64,000 nucleotides of DNA from Sphingomonas corticis (GTDB lineage: Bacteria > Pseudomonadota > Alphaproteobacteria > Sphingomonadales > Sphingomonadaceae): NCBI RefSeq assembly GCF_012035195.1, contig NZ_JAAVJH010000001.1:372001-436000 (forward strand), in the 5' to 3' direction. Position 1 is the first letter of the stretch. Each line of letters opens with the position of its first letter. A program made the position numbers and the translations under genes. The notes under the pieces were generated by a model. It saw only the letters and a list, made by a program, of their open reading frames with translations, had not been told where the DNA came from and made no database searches. Shown piece by piece: positions 54,238-63,280 of this stretch.

Positions 54238-56502
54238 ATGAACGGGGGACTGGCGATCGTCGAGACGCGCGCAACCGAGGCGTATGAGGAGCAGGCGGAG
54301 GCACAGCCCTTCGCCGAGCCCGCGCCCGTATTCAACGAGGATCTGCCCGAAGGCGGCGCGCGGCGCCGCGCCGTCGGGATCGCGGCGGTCGTGCTGTCGC
54401 TCGCGTGGGTCGGCGCGCTGCTGTGGCTGGCGCGCGACGACCTGGCCTTCATGTCCGCACTCGGCGTGGCGCAGCTCGGCGCCGCGGCGGCGACCGTGCC
54501 TGCCCTCGCCGGCATCCTGTGGCTGGTCGCGCTGCGCACCAGCACGGCGGAGGCGCGCCGCTTCGCCGCCAGCGCCCATGCAATGCGCGTGGAGGCGCAG
54601 GCGCTGGAGAGCACGGTCGCGATCCTGGGCGACGCGGTGGAGGAACGCCGCCAGCAGCTTGCCGAGCAGGTGCGGCTGCTGACCGCGCTGGGCGATGCCG
54701 CCACCAACCGGCTCGCCACCATCGGCCGCGGCCTGTCCGAGGAGATCGACCAGGCGGACGTCCACGCCCGCGCGCTCGCCGCCGCGGCGGAACGGACGCA
54801 GGCACAGCTCGACGTGCTGGTCACCAGCCTGCCGCGCGCGCACGACGAAACCCGGTCGCTGACCGAGGCGATGGAGCGCGCCGGACTCGCCGCCGGGGAA
54901 CGCACCGCCGCGCTTGATGCGCAGGTCGCGGCGCTGGCCGCGCGCGGTCGGGAGGCGGAGACGATCGCCAGCGGCGCGGCGGAGAAGCTGGCCGCGCACA
55001 TGGCGCGCATGGACGCTACCGGCGCCGCCGCGGGGGCGAAGCTGGAAACGGTGACGCAGGACGCCGCCGCCGCGGTGGACGCGCTGCTGGACCGCACCGC
55101 CCACGCCATCGACCAGTCGCGTCAGGGCATCGCCGCGCAGGGCGACGCGATGCTGGCGATGATCGGCGCCAATCAGTCGGCGCTGGACCAGGCGGCGCGC
55201 GAGAGCGCCGAGGCGCTCGCCGAGCGGATCAGCCTGATCGAGATCGTGATCGAGCGGATCGCCGCGCGGCTCGACGCGCAGCGCGAGAGCGGGCGCGGGC
55301 TGTTCGACGAGCTGGACGAGGCGACCTCGCGGCTCGACCGCCGCTTCTCGGCGCTGAGCGAGGCGGGCGCGGAGCGGACGCAGGCGCTGGCCGCCTCGGT
55401 TAGCGCGCTGGGCAGCAGCGCGGAGGCGATGGCCTCGTCGCTGGACGCCGGGCTCGCCGCGGGCGAGCGCTCGATCGCCTCCGCCGAACTGCTGCTCACC
55501 GCGCTGGACGCCGCGGTGCGCGAGATGGACGAGACGCTGCCCGACGCGATCCAGCGGCTGGAAGCGCGCGTCGCGCAGTCGCGACAGGTGGTGGTCGCCG
55601 CCAAACCCGAACTGCTGGCGCTCGTCACCGCGGCGGAGAGTACGCACGACGCGATCGAGGCGGTGGCGCAGGTCGTGTCCGATCAGCGGCGGCAGGTCGA
55701 CACCATGTCGCAGACCCTGCTCGATTCGCTGGCGCAGGGCCGCGACCGCGCCGACGCGATCGGCGCCGCGGTGGGCGAGGCCGCGCGCCAAGCCGACGAC
55801 CTTTCGGAACAGGCCGCGCCACGCCTGATCGAGGCGCTGCTGCGCGTGCGCGAGACCGCAGCCGCCGCGGCGGAGCACGCGCGCGAGGCACTGGCCCGCG
55901 TCATCCCCGAAGCGGCAGAGGCGCTGGAGCAGGCGAGCGCGGCGGCGGTGATCCGCGCGACCGAGCACGGAGTCGAGCCGCAGGTCCGGCAGATCGCCAC
56001 TGCGGCGGAAGAGGCGGTGGCCTCCGCCGCGCGCGCCGCCGAGCGGCTCGATCGCCAGCTGCACGGGATTGAGGCGACGATTGCGCTGGTCGACCAGCGG
56101 CTGGAGGAGGAGCGCGAGGCGCGCGAGGAGACGGACAGCTTCGCCCGCCGCGCCTCGCTGCTGATCGAGGCGTTAAATTCCGCCTCGATCGACCTGACGC
56201 GCACCTTCGCACCGGAGATTTCCGACAGCGCCTGGGCCGCATACCTGAAGGGCGACCGCGGCGTCTTCACCCGGCGCGCGGTGCGGCTGCTGGACGGCAG
56301 CGAGCAGCGCGACGTCGCCAGCCTCTACGACCGTGACACCGCCTTCCGCGAGCAGGTGAACCGCTACATCCACGATTTCGAGGCGATGCTGCGCACCATT
56401 CTGGCGCAGCGCGACGGCTCGCCGCTGGGCGTGACGCTGCTGTCCAGCGACATGGGCAAGCTGTACGTCGCACTGGCGCAGGCGATCGAGCGGCTGCGCT
56501 GA
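54238..56502 (+). CDS. Large membrane-anchored coiled-coil protein
   Basis: A 754-residue protein not assignable to a characterised family with certainty. A short acidic N-terminus (1-40) is followed by two membrane spans (about 47-66 and 75-98), then roughly 530 residues of Ala/Glu/Arg/Gln-rich heptad-like sequence predicted to be coiled coil, with little aromatic content. The C-terminal 110 residues are different: IEALNSASIDLTRTFAPEIS then AWAAYLKGDRGVFTRRAVRLLD, a compact conserved-looking domain. Two N-terminal spans plus a very long coiled coil is the architecture of the Caulobacter polar marker TipN. That similarity is topological only. It stands alone, divergent from asd. Confidence 0.75.
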   Translation: MNGGLAIVETRATEAYEEQAEAQPFAEPAPVFNEDLPEGGARRRAVGIAAVVLSLAWVGALLWLARDDLAFMSALGVAQLGAAAATVPALAGILWLVALRTSTAEARRFAASAHAMRVEAQALESTVAILGDAVEERRQQLAEQVRLLTALGDAATNRLATIGRGLSEEIDQADVHARALAAAAERTQAQLDVLVTSLPRAHDETRSLTEAMERAGLAAGERTAALDAQVAALAARGREAETIASGAAEKLAAHMARMDATGAAAGAKLETVTQDAAAAVDALLDRTAHAIDQSRQGIAAQGDAMLAMIGANQSALDQAARESAEALAERISLIEIVIERIAARLDAQRESGRGLFDELDEATSRLDRRFSALSEAGAERTQALAASVSALGSSAEAMASSLDAGLAAGERSIASAELLLTALDAAVREMDETLPDAIQRLEARVAQSRQVVVAAKPELLALVTAAESTHDAIEAVAQVVSDQRRQVDTMSQTLLDSLAQGRDRADAIGAAVGEAARQADDLSEQAAPRLIEALLRVRETAAAAAEHAREALARVIPEAAEALEQASAAAVIRATEHGVEPQVRQIATAAEEAVASAARAAERLDRQLHGIEATIALVDQRLEEEREAREETDSFARRASLLIEALNSASIDLTRTFAPEISDSAWAAYLKGDRGVFTRRAVRLLDGSEQRDVASLYDRDTAFREQVNRYIHDFEAMLRTILAQRDGSPLGVTLLSSDMGKLYVALAQAIERLR

Positions 56503-56595
56503 CTGACGCGCCAGCCGCGCGGCCTCTTTCCCCCTCGAACTAATCGGAGACGCGGAGGTTCAGGCGGCGCGGATCACTACACGTCGCACGACCGA

Positions 56596-56874
56596 TCAGT
56601 CGGCGACCTCCACCGGCCCGGCCCAGTCGAACTGGCTGGGCGCGATCCAGCCGTATTCGTAATTGGCGACGAACAGCCCGAACAGGACCGTCGCGACCGC
56701 CGTGGTCCGCAGCAGCACCCTCTTCAGCGAGAAGGTGTGCGGGGCGCTCTCCGCCTGTCCCGGCACCAGCGCCGCGCCCGCCTCCCCCGACGTCTTCACG
56801 CCGAAGGGGAGGACGAGGAACACCGAGAACGCCCAGAAGAGGATGTAGATCGCGACCAGCGAGGTCCAGCGCAT
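56596..56874 (-). CDS. DUF1467 family membrane protein
   Basis: A 92-residue protein with two spans. The family pattern is MRWTSLVAIYILFWAFSVFLVLPFGV, then PGQAESAPHTFSLKRVLLRTTAVATVLFG, each recognisable in pieces. DUF1467 proteins are found next to RNase J in many alphaproteobacteria; function is unknown. It begins 4 bp after the rnj stop and is the last gene of the nuo-birA-coaX-rnj unit in this window. Confidence 0.9.
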   Translation of the reverse strand: MRWTSLVAIYILFWAFSVFLVLPFGVKTSGEAGAALVPGQAESAPHTFSLKRVLLRTTAVATVLFGLFVANYEYGWIAPSQFDWAGPVEVAD

Positions 56875-56878
56875 GGCG

Positions 56879-58519
56879 TCAGACCTGCACGATCACCACG
56901 TCCACCACCGGCTTCTTGCCGGTCCAGCGCGTCGCGAGGCGGCGCACGGCGAGGCGGACGTCCTCGCGCAGCCGCTCCCGGTCGCGCGGGGGCCCGCGCA
57001 TCGCCTCGCTGGCGGCGTCGACCGCGTCGGCCAGGAAGGTGTCGCGCTCGTCCTCCACCGGCACGCCCTGCACGCGCACCTCCGGGATACCGCCGGCGCG
57101 CCCGTTGCGGTCCACGCCGATGCCGACGGAGATCTGCCCGTTCACCGCGATCCGGCGCCGCTCGTTGATCGTGCCGCCGTCCGCCGGCAGGATCACGTCG
57201 CCGTCCAGCACCAACCGGCCGATCGGCGCGTCGCCGATCTTCTGCGGTCCGTCGGGCGCGATTCGCACGATGTGACCGTCGGTCTGTACCAGCGCACGCG
57301 GGATGCCGTTGGCGAGGCCGAAGCGCGCGTGCTCCTTCAGGTGCCGCATCTCGCCGTGGACGGGCAGCAGCGCCTGCGGGCGCATCCATCCGTACATCTT
57401 CAGGAGTTCGGGCCGGCCGGGATGGCCGGAGACGTGGACGTGCGCCTGCTTCTCCGTCACCATCTCCACCCCCGCGGCGGCGAGCTGGTTCTGGATACGG
57501 CCGATCGCCACCTCGTTGCCGGGGATCTGCTTGGACGAGAAGACGACCGTGTCGCCCTCCGCCAGCTTGATCGGGTGCGATCCGTCGGCGATGCGCGCCA
57601 GCGCCGCCCGCGGCTCGCCCTGACCGCCGGTGGCGACGATCAGCACCTTGCCCCGCGGCATCCGCATCGCGGCGTCCATGTCCACCGTCTCGGGAAAGTC
57701 CTTCAGATAGCCGGTGGCGCGCGCCACGCGCAGGATGCGGTCGAGCGAGCGCCCGGTTACGCAGATCGCGCGGCCGGTCTCCTTCGCGACGCGGCCCAGC
57801 GTCGCGAGACGCCCGGCGTTGGACGCGAAGGTGGTGACGAGCACGCGACCCTTCGCCTTGTTTACCGTCGACAGCAGGCCGTCGTAGACGCTCGCCTCGC
57901 TGCCCGAGGCCTCCGCGTTGAAGACGTTGGTCGAATCGCAGACCAGCACGTCGATGCCGCGGTCGCCGATCGCGGTCAGCTCCTCCGGTGAGGCGGGCGT
58001 GCCGATCACCGGGTCCTTGTCCAGCTTCCAGTCGCCGGTGTGGAACACGCGCGCGGCGGGAGTCTCGATGACCAGCCCGTTCGCCTCGGGAATGGAGTGC
58101 GCCAGCGGCACCAGCTCCAGCTTGAACGGGCCGACTTCGAAGGAGCGGCCGGCCTTCACCAGCTTCAGCTTGACCCGATCCTCAATCCGCTCCTCCTCCA
58201 GTTTTCCGCGGATCAGCCCGGCGGTGAAGGGAGTGGCGTAGAGCGGGACGCCCAGGTCCTCGATCAGATACGGCAGCGCGCCGATATGGTCCTCGTGACC
58301 GTGCGTGATGACCACGCCGACCAGATCGTCGATGCGCTCCTCGATGAAGCGCAGGTCGGGCAGGATCACGTCGATGCCGGGATAGGCGCCATCGGCGAAC
58401 GTCACGCCGCAGTCGACCATCAGCCACTTGCCGGCATGGCCGTACAACGTGACGTTCATGCCGATCTCACCGGAGCCGCCGAGGGCGCAGAAGAGCAGTT
58501 CGTTATCGCGGGGGGTCAT
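56879..58519 (-). CDS. rnj: Ribonuclease J
   Basis: RNase J is a metallo-beta-lactamase/beta-CASP ribonuclease with endo- and 5'-exonuclease activity, important for mRNA turnover and rRNA maturation. The 546-residue protein has the HxHxDH zinc motif (THGHEDHIGALPYL), FHTGDWKLD, the beta-CASP region with CDSTNV and VTTFASNAGRL, and the late HVSGHPGRPELLKM. A C-terminal domain completes the normal length. It lies 72 bp after coaX. The order coaX-rnj-DUF1467 is typical of alphaproteobacteria. Confidence 0.96.
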   Translation of the reverse strand: MTPRDNELLFCALGGSGEIGMNVTLYGHAGKWLMVDCGVTFADGAYPGIDVILPDLRFIEERIDDLVGVVITHGHEDHIGALPYLIEDLGVPLYATPFTAGLIRGKLEEERIEDRVKLKLVKAGRSFEVGPFKLELVPLAHSIPEANGLVIETPAARVFHTGDWKLDKDPVIGTPASPEELTAIGDRGIDVLVCDSTNVFNAEASGSEASVYDGLLSTVNKAKGRVLVTTFASNAGRLATLGRVAKETGRAICVTGRSLDRILRVARATGYLKDFPETVDMDAAMRMPRGKVLIVATGGQGEPRAALARIADGSHPIKLAEGDTVVFSSKQIPGNEVAIGRIQNQLAAAGVEMVTEKQAHVHVSGHPGRPELLKMYGWMRPQALLPVHGEMRHLKEHARFGLANGIPRALVQTDGHIVRIAPDGPQKIGDAPIGRLVLDGDVILPADGGTINERRRIAVNGQISVGIGVDRNGRAGGIPEVRVQGVPVEDERDTFLADAVDAASEAMRGPPRDRERLREDVRLAVRRLATRWTGKKPVVDVVIVQV

Positions 58520-58591
58520 TACATTCCTTGGATTGTCGGTGTTCGTTGGCGCGGACGTCGCGCGGGCGGAGCGCCTCGCGGCGCAGGAATC

Positions 58592-59374
58592 TCAGGCACC
58601 GATATGGGCGCGCTCGGCCATGATCGCCAGCCCCTGGATCGTCAGGTCCGGTTCGATCGCGTCGAAGGCGTCGCTGTGCCGCTCGAACAAGGTGGCGAGG
58701 CCACCGGTGGCGATCACCTTCACCGGACGGCCGACCTCGCGCTTCATGCGCGCGACCAGCCCCTCGATCATCGCGATATAGCCCCAGTAGATGCCGATGT
58801 TCATCTGGTCCACCGTGTTGCGGCCGATGACGGAGGCGGTTGCGGGCGCCTCGATCGCGATGCGGGGCAGCTTGGCGGCGGCGGCGACCAGCGCGTCGAG
58901 CGACAGGTTGATGCCGGGGGCGATGATGCCGCCCTTGTAGGCGCCGGAATAGTCGGAGAAGTCGAGGGTCGTCGCGGTGCCGAAATCGATGACGATCAGG
59001 TCGCCGGGGTGCAGCGCGTGCGCCGCGATCGTGTTCACCGCGCGATCGGCACCCAGCGACGCGGGCTCGTCCACGTCGATCGTCACGCCCCATTCCACCG
59101 GCGCGCGTCCCGCGATCAGCGCGTCGGTGCGGAAATACTTGCTCGCCAGGACTTCGAGATTGTGCAGCGCGCGCGGCACCACGGTGGAGACGATGACGGC
59201 GTGCACGTCGTCGCGCGTGAAGCCCTCGAGCTGGAGCAGCTGGCTCAGCCATACCGCATATTCGTCCGCGGTGCGGCGCGGATCGGTGGCGATACGCCAG
59301 CGCGCCTTGATCTCACGGCCGTCGACCAGCGCGAAGACCACGTTGGTGTTGCCGGCGTCGATCGCAAGCAGCAT
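58592..59374 (-). CDS. coaX: Type III pantothenate kinase
   Basis: CoaX phosphorylates pantothenate to start coenzyme A synthesis; it is feedback-resistant and needs a monovalent cation. The 260-residue protein has the N-terminal phosphate-binding [15 protein letters not shown], the GADRAVN motif, DFGTATTLD and [12 protein letters not shown], all typical. ATG 59374 is the conserved start although the frame continues upstream through a shadow of birA. It lies 14 bp after birA. Confidence 0.96.
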   Translation of the reverse strand: MLLAIDAGNTNVVFALVDGREIKARWRIATDPRRTADEYAVWLSQLLQLEGFTRDDVHAVIVSTVVPRALHNLEVLASKYFRTDALIAGRAPVEWGVTIDVDEPASLGADRAVNTIAAHALHPGDLIVIDFGTATTLDFSDYSGAYKGGIIAPGINLSLDALVAAAAKLPRIAIEAPATASVIGRNTVDQMNIGIYWGYIAMIEGLVARMKREVGRPVKVIATGGLATLFERHSDAFDAIEPDLTIQGLAIMAERAHIGA

Positions 59375-59388
59375 CGCTCCCCTCCCCT

Positions 59389-60108
59389 TCAGATCAGGAA
59401 AATGTCGCCGGCGTGGATGGCACGATGCGTGCCGTCGGCCAAGCGCAGGACGAGCGCACCGGCCGGATCGAGCGCGGCGAAGACGCCCTCCACGCTCTCC
59501 CCGTCGGGCAGCCGGGCGACCAGCGGCGTGCCGGGGGGATGCGCGCGCTCGCTCCAGCGCGCGACGACCGGGGCGAGCCCGTCGCGTCGCCACAGGTGGA
59601 GCCAGGCGGCGGTGAGATCGGCGAGGTGAGAGAGGAACGCGGCGGCGTCAACCGCGGCGCCCTCCGCCGCCAGGCTGGTGGTCGCGCGATCGGCCAGCGC
59701 GGGATGATGCGCCACGTTGACGCCGACGCCGATCACCACCCAGTCGTCCGCGCGTTCCAGCAGGATGCCGGAGAGCTTCGCGCCGGCGATCAGCAGGTCG
59801 TTGGGCCATTTCAGCGCGAGCTGACGCGTGCGCGCGGGCGGCAGCGCCAGCCGCACGGCCTCTTCCAGCGCGACCGCGGCGACCAGGGCCAGCGTGGCGG
59901 CGGGCGGATCACCCGCGGAGAGGCGGACGAGCGTGCTGGCGAAGAGGTTGCCCGCGGGCGAATCCCACGCGCGGCCCTGTCTTCCCTTCCCCGCGGTCTG
60001 CCGCCCGGCGCGCAGCCACAGCCCGTCCTCACCCGATCCTGCACGGGCGAGCGCCAGGAGATCGGCGTTGGTCGATCCGGTCTCCGCGACGGTCAGGATG
60101 CGGGGCAT
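59389..60108 (-). CDS. birA: Biotin-protein ligase
   Basis: BirA attaches biotin to the carboxyl carrier protein of acetyl-CoA carboxylase. The 239-residue enzyme lacks the N-terminal DNA-binding domain of E. coli BirA (monofunctional type). Motifs: [14 protein letters not shown], the biotinyl-AMP loop [14 protein letters not shown], and [16 protein letters not shown] with the catalytic lysine; a small C-terminal SH3-like domain ([17 protein letters not shown]) ends it. It sits between nuoN and coaX, the usual alphaproteobacterial position. Confidence 0.95.
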   Translation of the reverse strand: MPRILTVAETGSTNADLLALARAGSGEDGLWLRAGRQTAGKGRQGRAWDSPAGNLFASTLVRLSAGDPPAATLALVAAVALEEAVRLALPPARTRQLALKWPNDLLIAGAKLSGILLERADDWVVIGVGVNVAHHPALADRATTSLAAEGAAVDAAAFLSHLADLTAAWLHLWRRDGLAPVVARWSERAHPPGTPLVARLPDGESVEGVFAALDPAGALVLRLADGTHRAIHAGDIFLI

Positions 60109-60157
60109 CGTTGCAGCCTCTCCGCACCGTTCGTTCGAGCGAACGGACGGGAGTTGG

Positions 60158-61618
60158 TCAGAACAGCGCCCGCGCCGCGCCCATCGTCCAGGCGGTGAGG
60201 AGCGGGATGGCGAGGTAGCCGAGCGGCGACACCGCCACCGCGGCCACCGCGATCAGCCCGCCTTCCAGCCTGTCGCCCGGGCCGAACTCCCCGACCGGCT
60301 CGTCGAAGTACATCGTCTTGACGACGCGCAGATAGTAATAGGCGCCGATCACGCTCATGGCGATGCCGACCACGGCGAGCGGGAACAGCCCCGCCTGGAC
60401 CGCGGCGTAGAACACGGCGAACTTGGCGTAGAAGCCGAACAGCGGCGGGATGCCCGCGAGCGAGAACATGAAGATCGCCAGCGCTGCGGCCAGGCCGGGA
60501 CGGGTGCGCGACAGACCGGCGAGGCTCGCCAGCGTCTCCACCGGCTGTCCGCTCGCGTCGCGCATCTGCAACACGACGAGGAAGCTGCCCAGCGTCATCG
60601 CGATGTAGATCGCCATGTAGCTCAGCACGGCGGCGACGCCTTCCGGCGTGCCGGCGGCCAGGCCGATCAGCGCGAAGCCGACGTTGTTGATCGACGAATA
60701 GGCGAGCAGGCGCTTCACGTTCTGCTGCCCGATCGCCGCCACGGCACCCAGCAGGATGGAGGCAAGCGCGGCGAAGATCACGATCTGGCGCCACTGATCC
60801 TCCGCCGGCCCCATCGCCTCGATCGCGACGCGAACGGCGAGGCCCATCGCTGCGACCTTCGGCGCGGAAGCGAAGAAGGCGGTCACAGGGGTCGGCGCGC
60901 CCTCGTAGACGTCGGGCGTCCACATGTGGAACGGCACCGCGGAGATCTTGAAGGCTATGCCGGCGAAGACGAAGACCAGGCCGAAGATCAGCCCCATCGA
61001 CTTCGCGTTGCCGCTCAGCGGCGCGGCGGCATAGGCGCCCGCGATCTCGTCGAACAGGGTGGAGCCGGTGAAGCCGTAGACCAGGCTGATGCCGTAGAGG
61101 AGAATGCCGGAAGCGAGCGCGCCCAGCACGAAATACTTCAGCCCCGCCTCCGCGGAGCGCGCGTCCTGTCGCATGAAGCTGGCGAGCACGTAAGCGGCCA
61201 GGCTCTGCAATTCGAGCCCGACGTAGAGCGTCAGCAGGTCCGCGGCGGACACCATGATGCCCATGCCCATTGCCGACAGCAGGATCAGCACGGGATATTC
61301 CGGCCGCAGGTCGTCGCCCGCGGTGCGGCGGAAGAAGTCGGGCGCCAGCAGCACGGAGATGGCGGCGGCGACGTAGATCAGCACCTTGGTGAAGCCGGCA
61401 AAGGCATCGGCCCGGTACAGTCCCTCGAACGCCGCGCCGCCCGAGGATGCGGGACCCGCCAGCGCGATCGTGGCGCCGGCCAGCACCGCCACCGCGGCCC
61501 AGGACACCGCCCTCGTCGACCCGGGACCGCCCCAGGCGGCCACCAGCATGAGCGCGAGCGCACCGAGGCCGAGCACGACTTCCGGCAGGATCATCGCGAG
61601 TTGCGCGGCATAGTTCAT
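60158..61618 (-). CDS. nuoN: NADH-quinone oxidoreductase subunit N
   Basis: NuoN is one of the three antiporter-like proton-pumping subunits of complex I. The 486-residue protein has about 14 spans and the motifs YVGLELQSLAAYVLAS, GLKYFVLGALASGILLYG and VPFHMWTPDVYEGAPTPVTAFFA (split). Essential lysines are seen in LKYF and VKRLLAYSSINNVG. Its ATG overlaps the nuoM stop by one base. It is the last nuo gene in the operon, followed by birA 49 bp downstream. Confidence 0.97.
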   Translation of the reverse strand: MNYAAQLAMILPEVVLGLGALALMLVAAWGGPGSTRAVSWAAVAVLAGATIALAGPASSGGAAFEGLYRADAFAGFTKVLIYVAAAISVLLAPDFFRRTAGDDLRPEYPVLILLSAMGMGIMVSAADLLTLYVGLELQSLAAYVLASFMRQDARSAEAGLKYFVLGALASGILLYGISLVYGFTGSTLFDEIAGAYAAAPLSGNAKSMGLIFGLVFVFAGIAFKISAVPFHMWTPDVYEGAPTPVTAFFASAPKVAAMGLAVRVAIEAMGPAEDQWRQIVIFAALASILLGAVAAIGQQNVKRLLAYSSINNVGFALIGLAAGTPEGVAAVLSYMAIYIAMTLGSFLVVLQMRDASGQPVETLASLAGLSRTRPGLAAALAIFMFSLAGIPPLFGFYAKFAVFYAAVQAGLFPLAVVGIAMSVIGAYYYLRVVKTMYFDEPVGEFGPGDRLEGGLIAVAAVAVSPLGYLAIPLLTAWTMGAARALF

Positions 61619-63159
61619 CAGTGCGCGCTCCCGTGCGCGGTGGTTTCAGCATGGGCCGCAGGGACGATGCCCTTGCCCTTGGTGGGAAGGCTGTCGCCCG
61701 CCGGCTTGGCGCGGTCGAGCCGGGCGAGCAGGATCTGCGTGTCCTTGCGCATCGGCGCCAGGAAGCTTTCCGGATAGACGCCCATCCACAGCACCACCGC
61801 GGCGATCGGCGCCAGCAGCCACAGCTCGCGGCCGGAGAGGTCGGACATGGCGCGCACCTCCTCCGACTTGATCTCGCCGAAGACCACGCGGCGATAGAGG
61901 TACAGCATGTACGCCGCGCCCAGGATGATGCCGGTGGTGCACAGCAGCGCGATCGTGGTCGACACCTGGTAGGTGCCCATCAACGCCAGCAGCTCGCCGA
62001 CGAAGTTGGACGTGCCCGGCAGCCCGATCGACGCCATGGTGAAGAGCAGGAACAGCAAGGCGTAGCGCGGCATGTTGATGGCAAGGCCGCCGTAGCGGCT
62101 GATCTCGCGCGTGTGCAGCCGGTCGTAGATGACGCCGACGCACAGGAACAGCGCGCCGGAGACCAGTCCGTGACCCAGCATCACCATCATCGCGCCCTCG
62201 ATCCCCTGCGCGTTGAAGGCGAACAGGCCGATGGTCACGATCGCCATGTGCGCGACGGACGAATAGGCGATCAGCTTCTTCATGTCCGACTGCACCAGCG
62301 CGACCAGGCTGGTGTAGATCACCGCCACCGCGCTCAATCCGAAGACCAGCCAGAACAGCGACGACGATGCCTCGGGGAACATCGGCAGGCTGAAGCGCAG
62401 GAAGCCGTAGCCGCCCAGCTTCAGCAGCACGCCCGCCAGGATCACCGATCCCGCGGTCGGCGCCTGCACGTGCGCGTCGGGCAGCCAGGTGTGAACCGGC
62501 CACATCGGCATCTTGACCGCGAAGGACGCGAAGAACGCGAGCCACAGCCACGTCTGCACGTCGGCCGGGAAATCGTACGCCATCAGCGCCGGGATCGACG
62601 TCGTGCCCGCGGTGATGCTCATGTAGAGCATGGCGATGAACATCAGCAGCGAGCCGAGCAGCGTGTACAGGAAGAACTTGTACGACGCGTAGATGCGGTT
62701 CGCGCCGCCCCAGATGCCGATGATGAGGAACATCGGGATCAGGCCGGCCTCGAAGAAGATGTAGAACAGGAAGATGTCCTGCGCCGCGAAGGTGCCGATC
62801 ATCAGCACCTCGGTGAAGAGGAACGCGGCCATGTACTCGGACACGCGCTTCTCGATCGCGACCCAGGACGCGCCGATGCAGATCGGCATCAGGAAGACCG
62901 AGAGCGCGATCAGCAGCAGCGCGTAGCCGTCGATCCCCAGCGCCCAGGCGAAGCTGCCGAAGACGGGGCTATATTCCTGGAACTGCCACTGCGCGCCGCC
63001 GACGTCGAAGCTTGTCCACAGCACGACGCCGAGCGCGAGATCGACCAACGTCGCCGCCAGCGCGGTCCAGCGCGCGGTCTGCGCGGGCAGGAACAGGCAC
63101 GCGACCGCGGCCAGCGCGGGCACGAGCAGCATGATCGAGAGGATGGGAAAGCCGGTCAC
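61618..63159 (-). CDS. nuoM: NADH-quinone oxidoreductase subunit M
   Basis: NuoM is an antiporter-like membrane subunit of complex I. The 513-residue protein has about 14 spans. The key glutamate is Glu137 in YIFFEAGLIPMFLIIG, and the pumping lysines lie in FASFAVKMPMWPVHTWLPDAHV (split) and DMKKLIAYSSVAHM. It lies 121 bp after nuoL, a gap containing a palindromic repeat, and overlaps nuoN by one base. Confidence 0.97.
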   Translation of the reverse strand: MTGFPILSIMLLVPALAAVACLFLPAQTARWTALAATLVDLALGVVLWTSFDVGGAQWQFQEYSPVFGSFAWALGIDGYALLLIALSVFLMPICIGASWVAIEKRVSEYMAAFLFTEVLMIGTFAAQDIFLFYIFFEAGLIPMFLIIGIWGGANRIYASYKFFLYTLLGSLLMFIAMLYMSITAGTTSIPALMAYDFPADVQTWLWLAFFASFAVKMPMWPVHTWLPDAHVQAPTAGSVILAGVLLKLGGYGFLRFSLPMFPEASSSLFWLVFGLSAVAVIYTSLVALVQSDMKKLIAYSSVAHMAIVTIGLFAFNAQGIEGAMMVMLGHGLVSGALFLCVGVIYDRLHTREISRYGGLAINMPRYALLFLLFTMASIGLPGTSNFVGELLALMGTYQVSTTIALLCTTGIILGAAYMLYLYRRVVFGEIKSEEVRAMSDLSGRELWLLAPIAAVVLWMGVYPESFLAPMRKDTQILLARLDRAKPAGDSLPTKGKGIVPAAHAETTAHGSAH

Positions 63160-63174
63160 TTCGCCCCCAGAAAA

Positions 63175-63265
63175 CCGTTCGGGCCGAGCTTGTCGAAGCC
63201 CTGCCCTTCCCCTGTCGACGGGGAGAAAAGGAAGTACGACCCTTCGACAAGCTCAGGGCAAACGG
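63175..63265. repeat. 91-bp palindromic repeat between nuoL and nuoM
   Basis: The element begins CCGTTCG and ends AAACGG. Internally, GAGCTTGTCGAAG and CTTCGACAAGCTC form a perfect 13-bp inverted repeat separated by about 45 bp that includes a CCCCTGTCGACGGGG hairpin. It shares its core with the element at 22198-22302. Confidence 0.75.
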
Positions 63266-63280
63266 ACGTGTCGATGGCGC

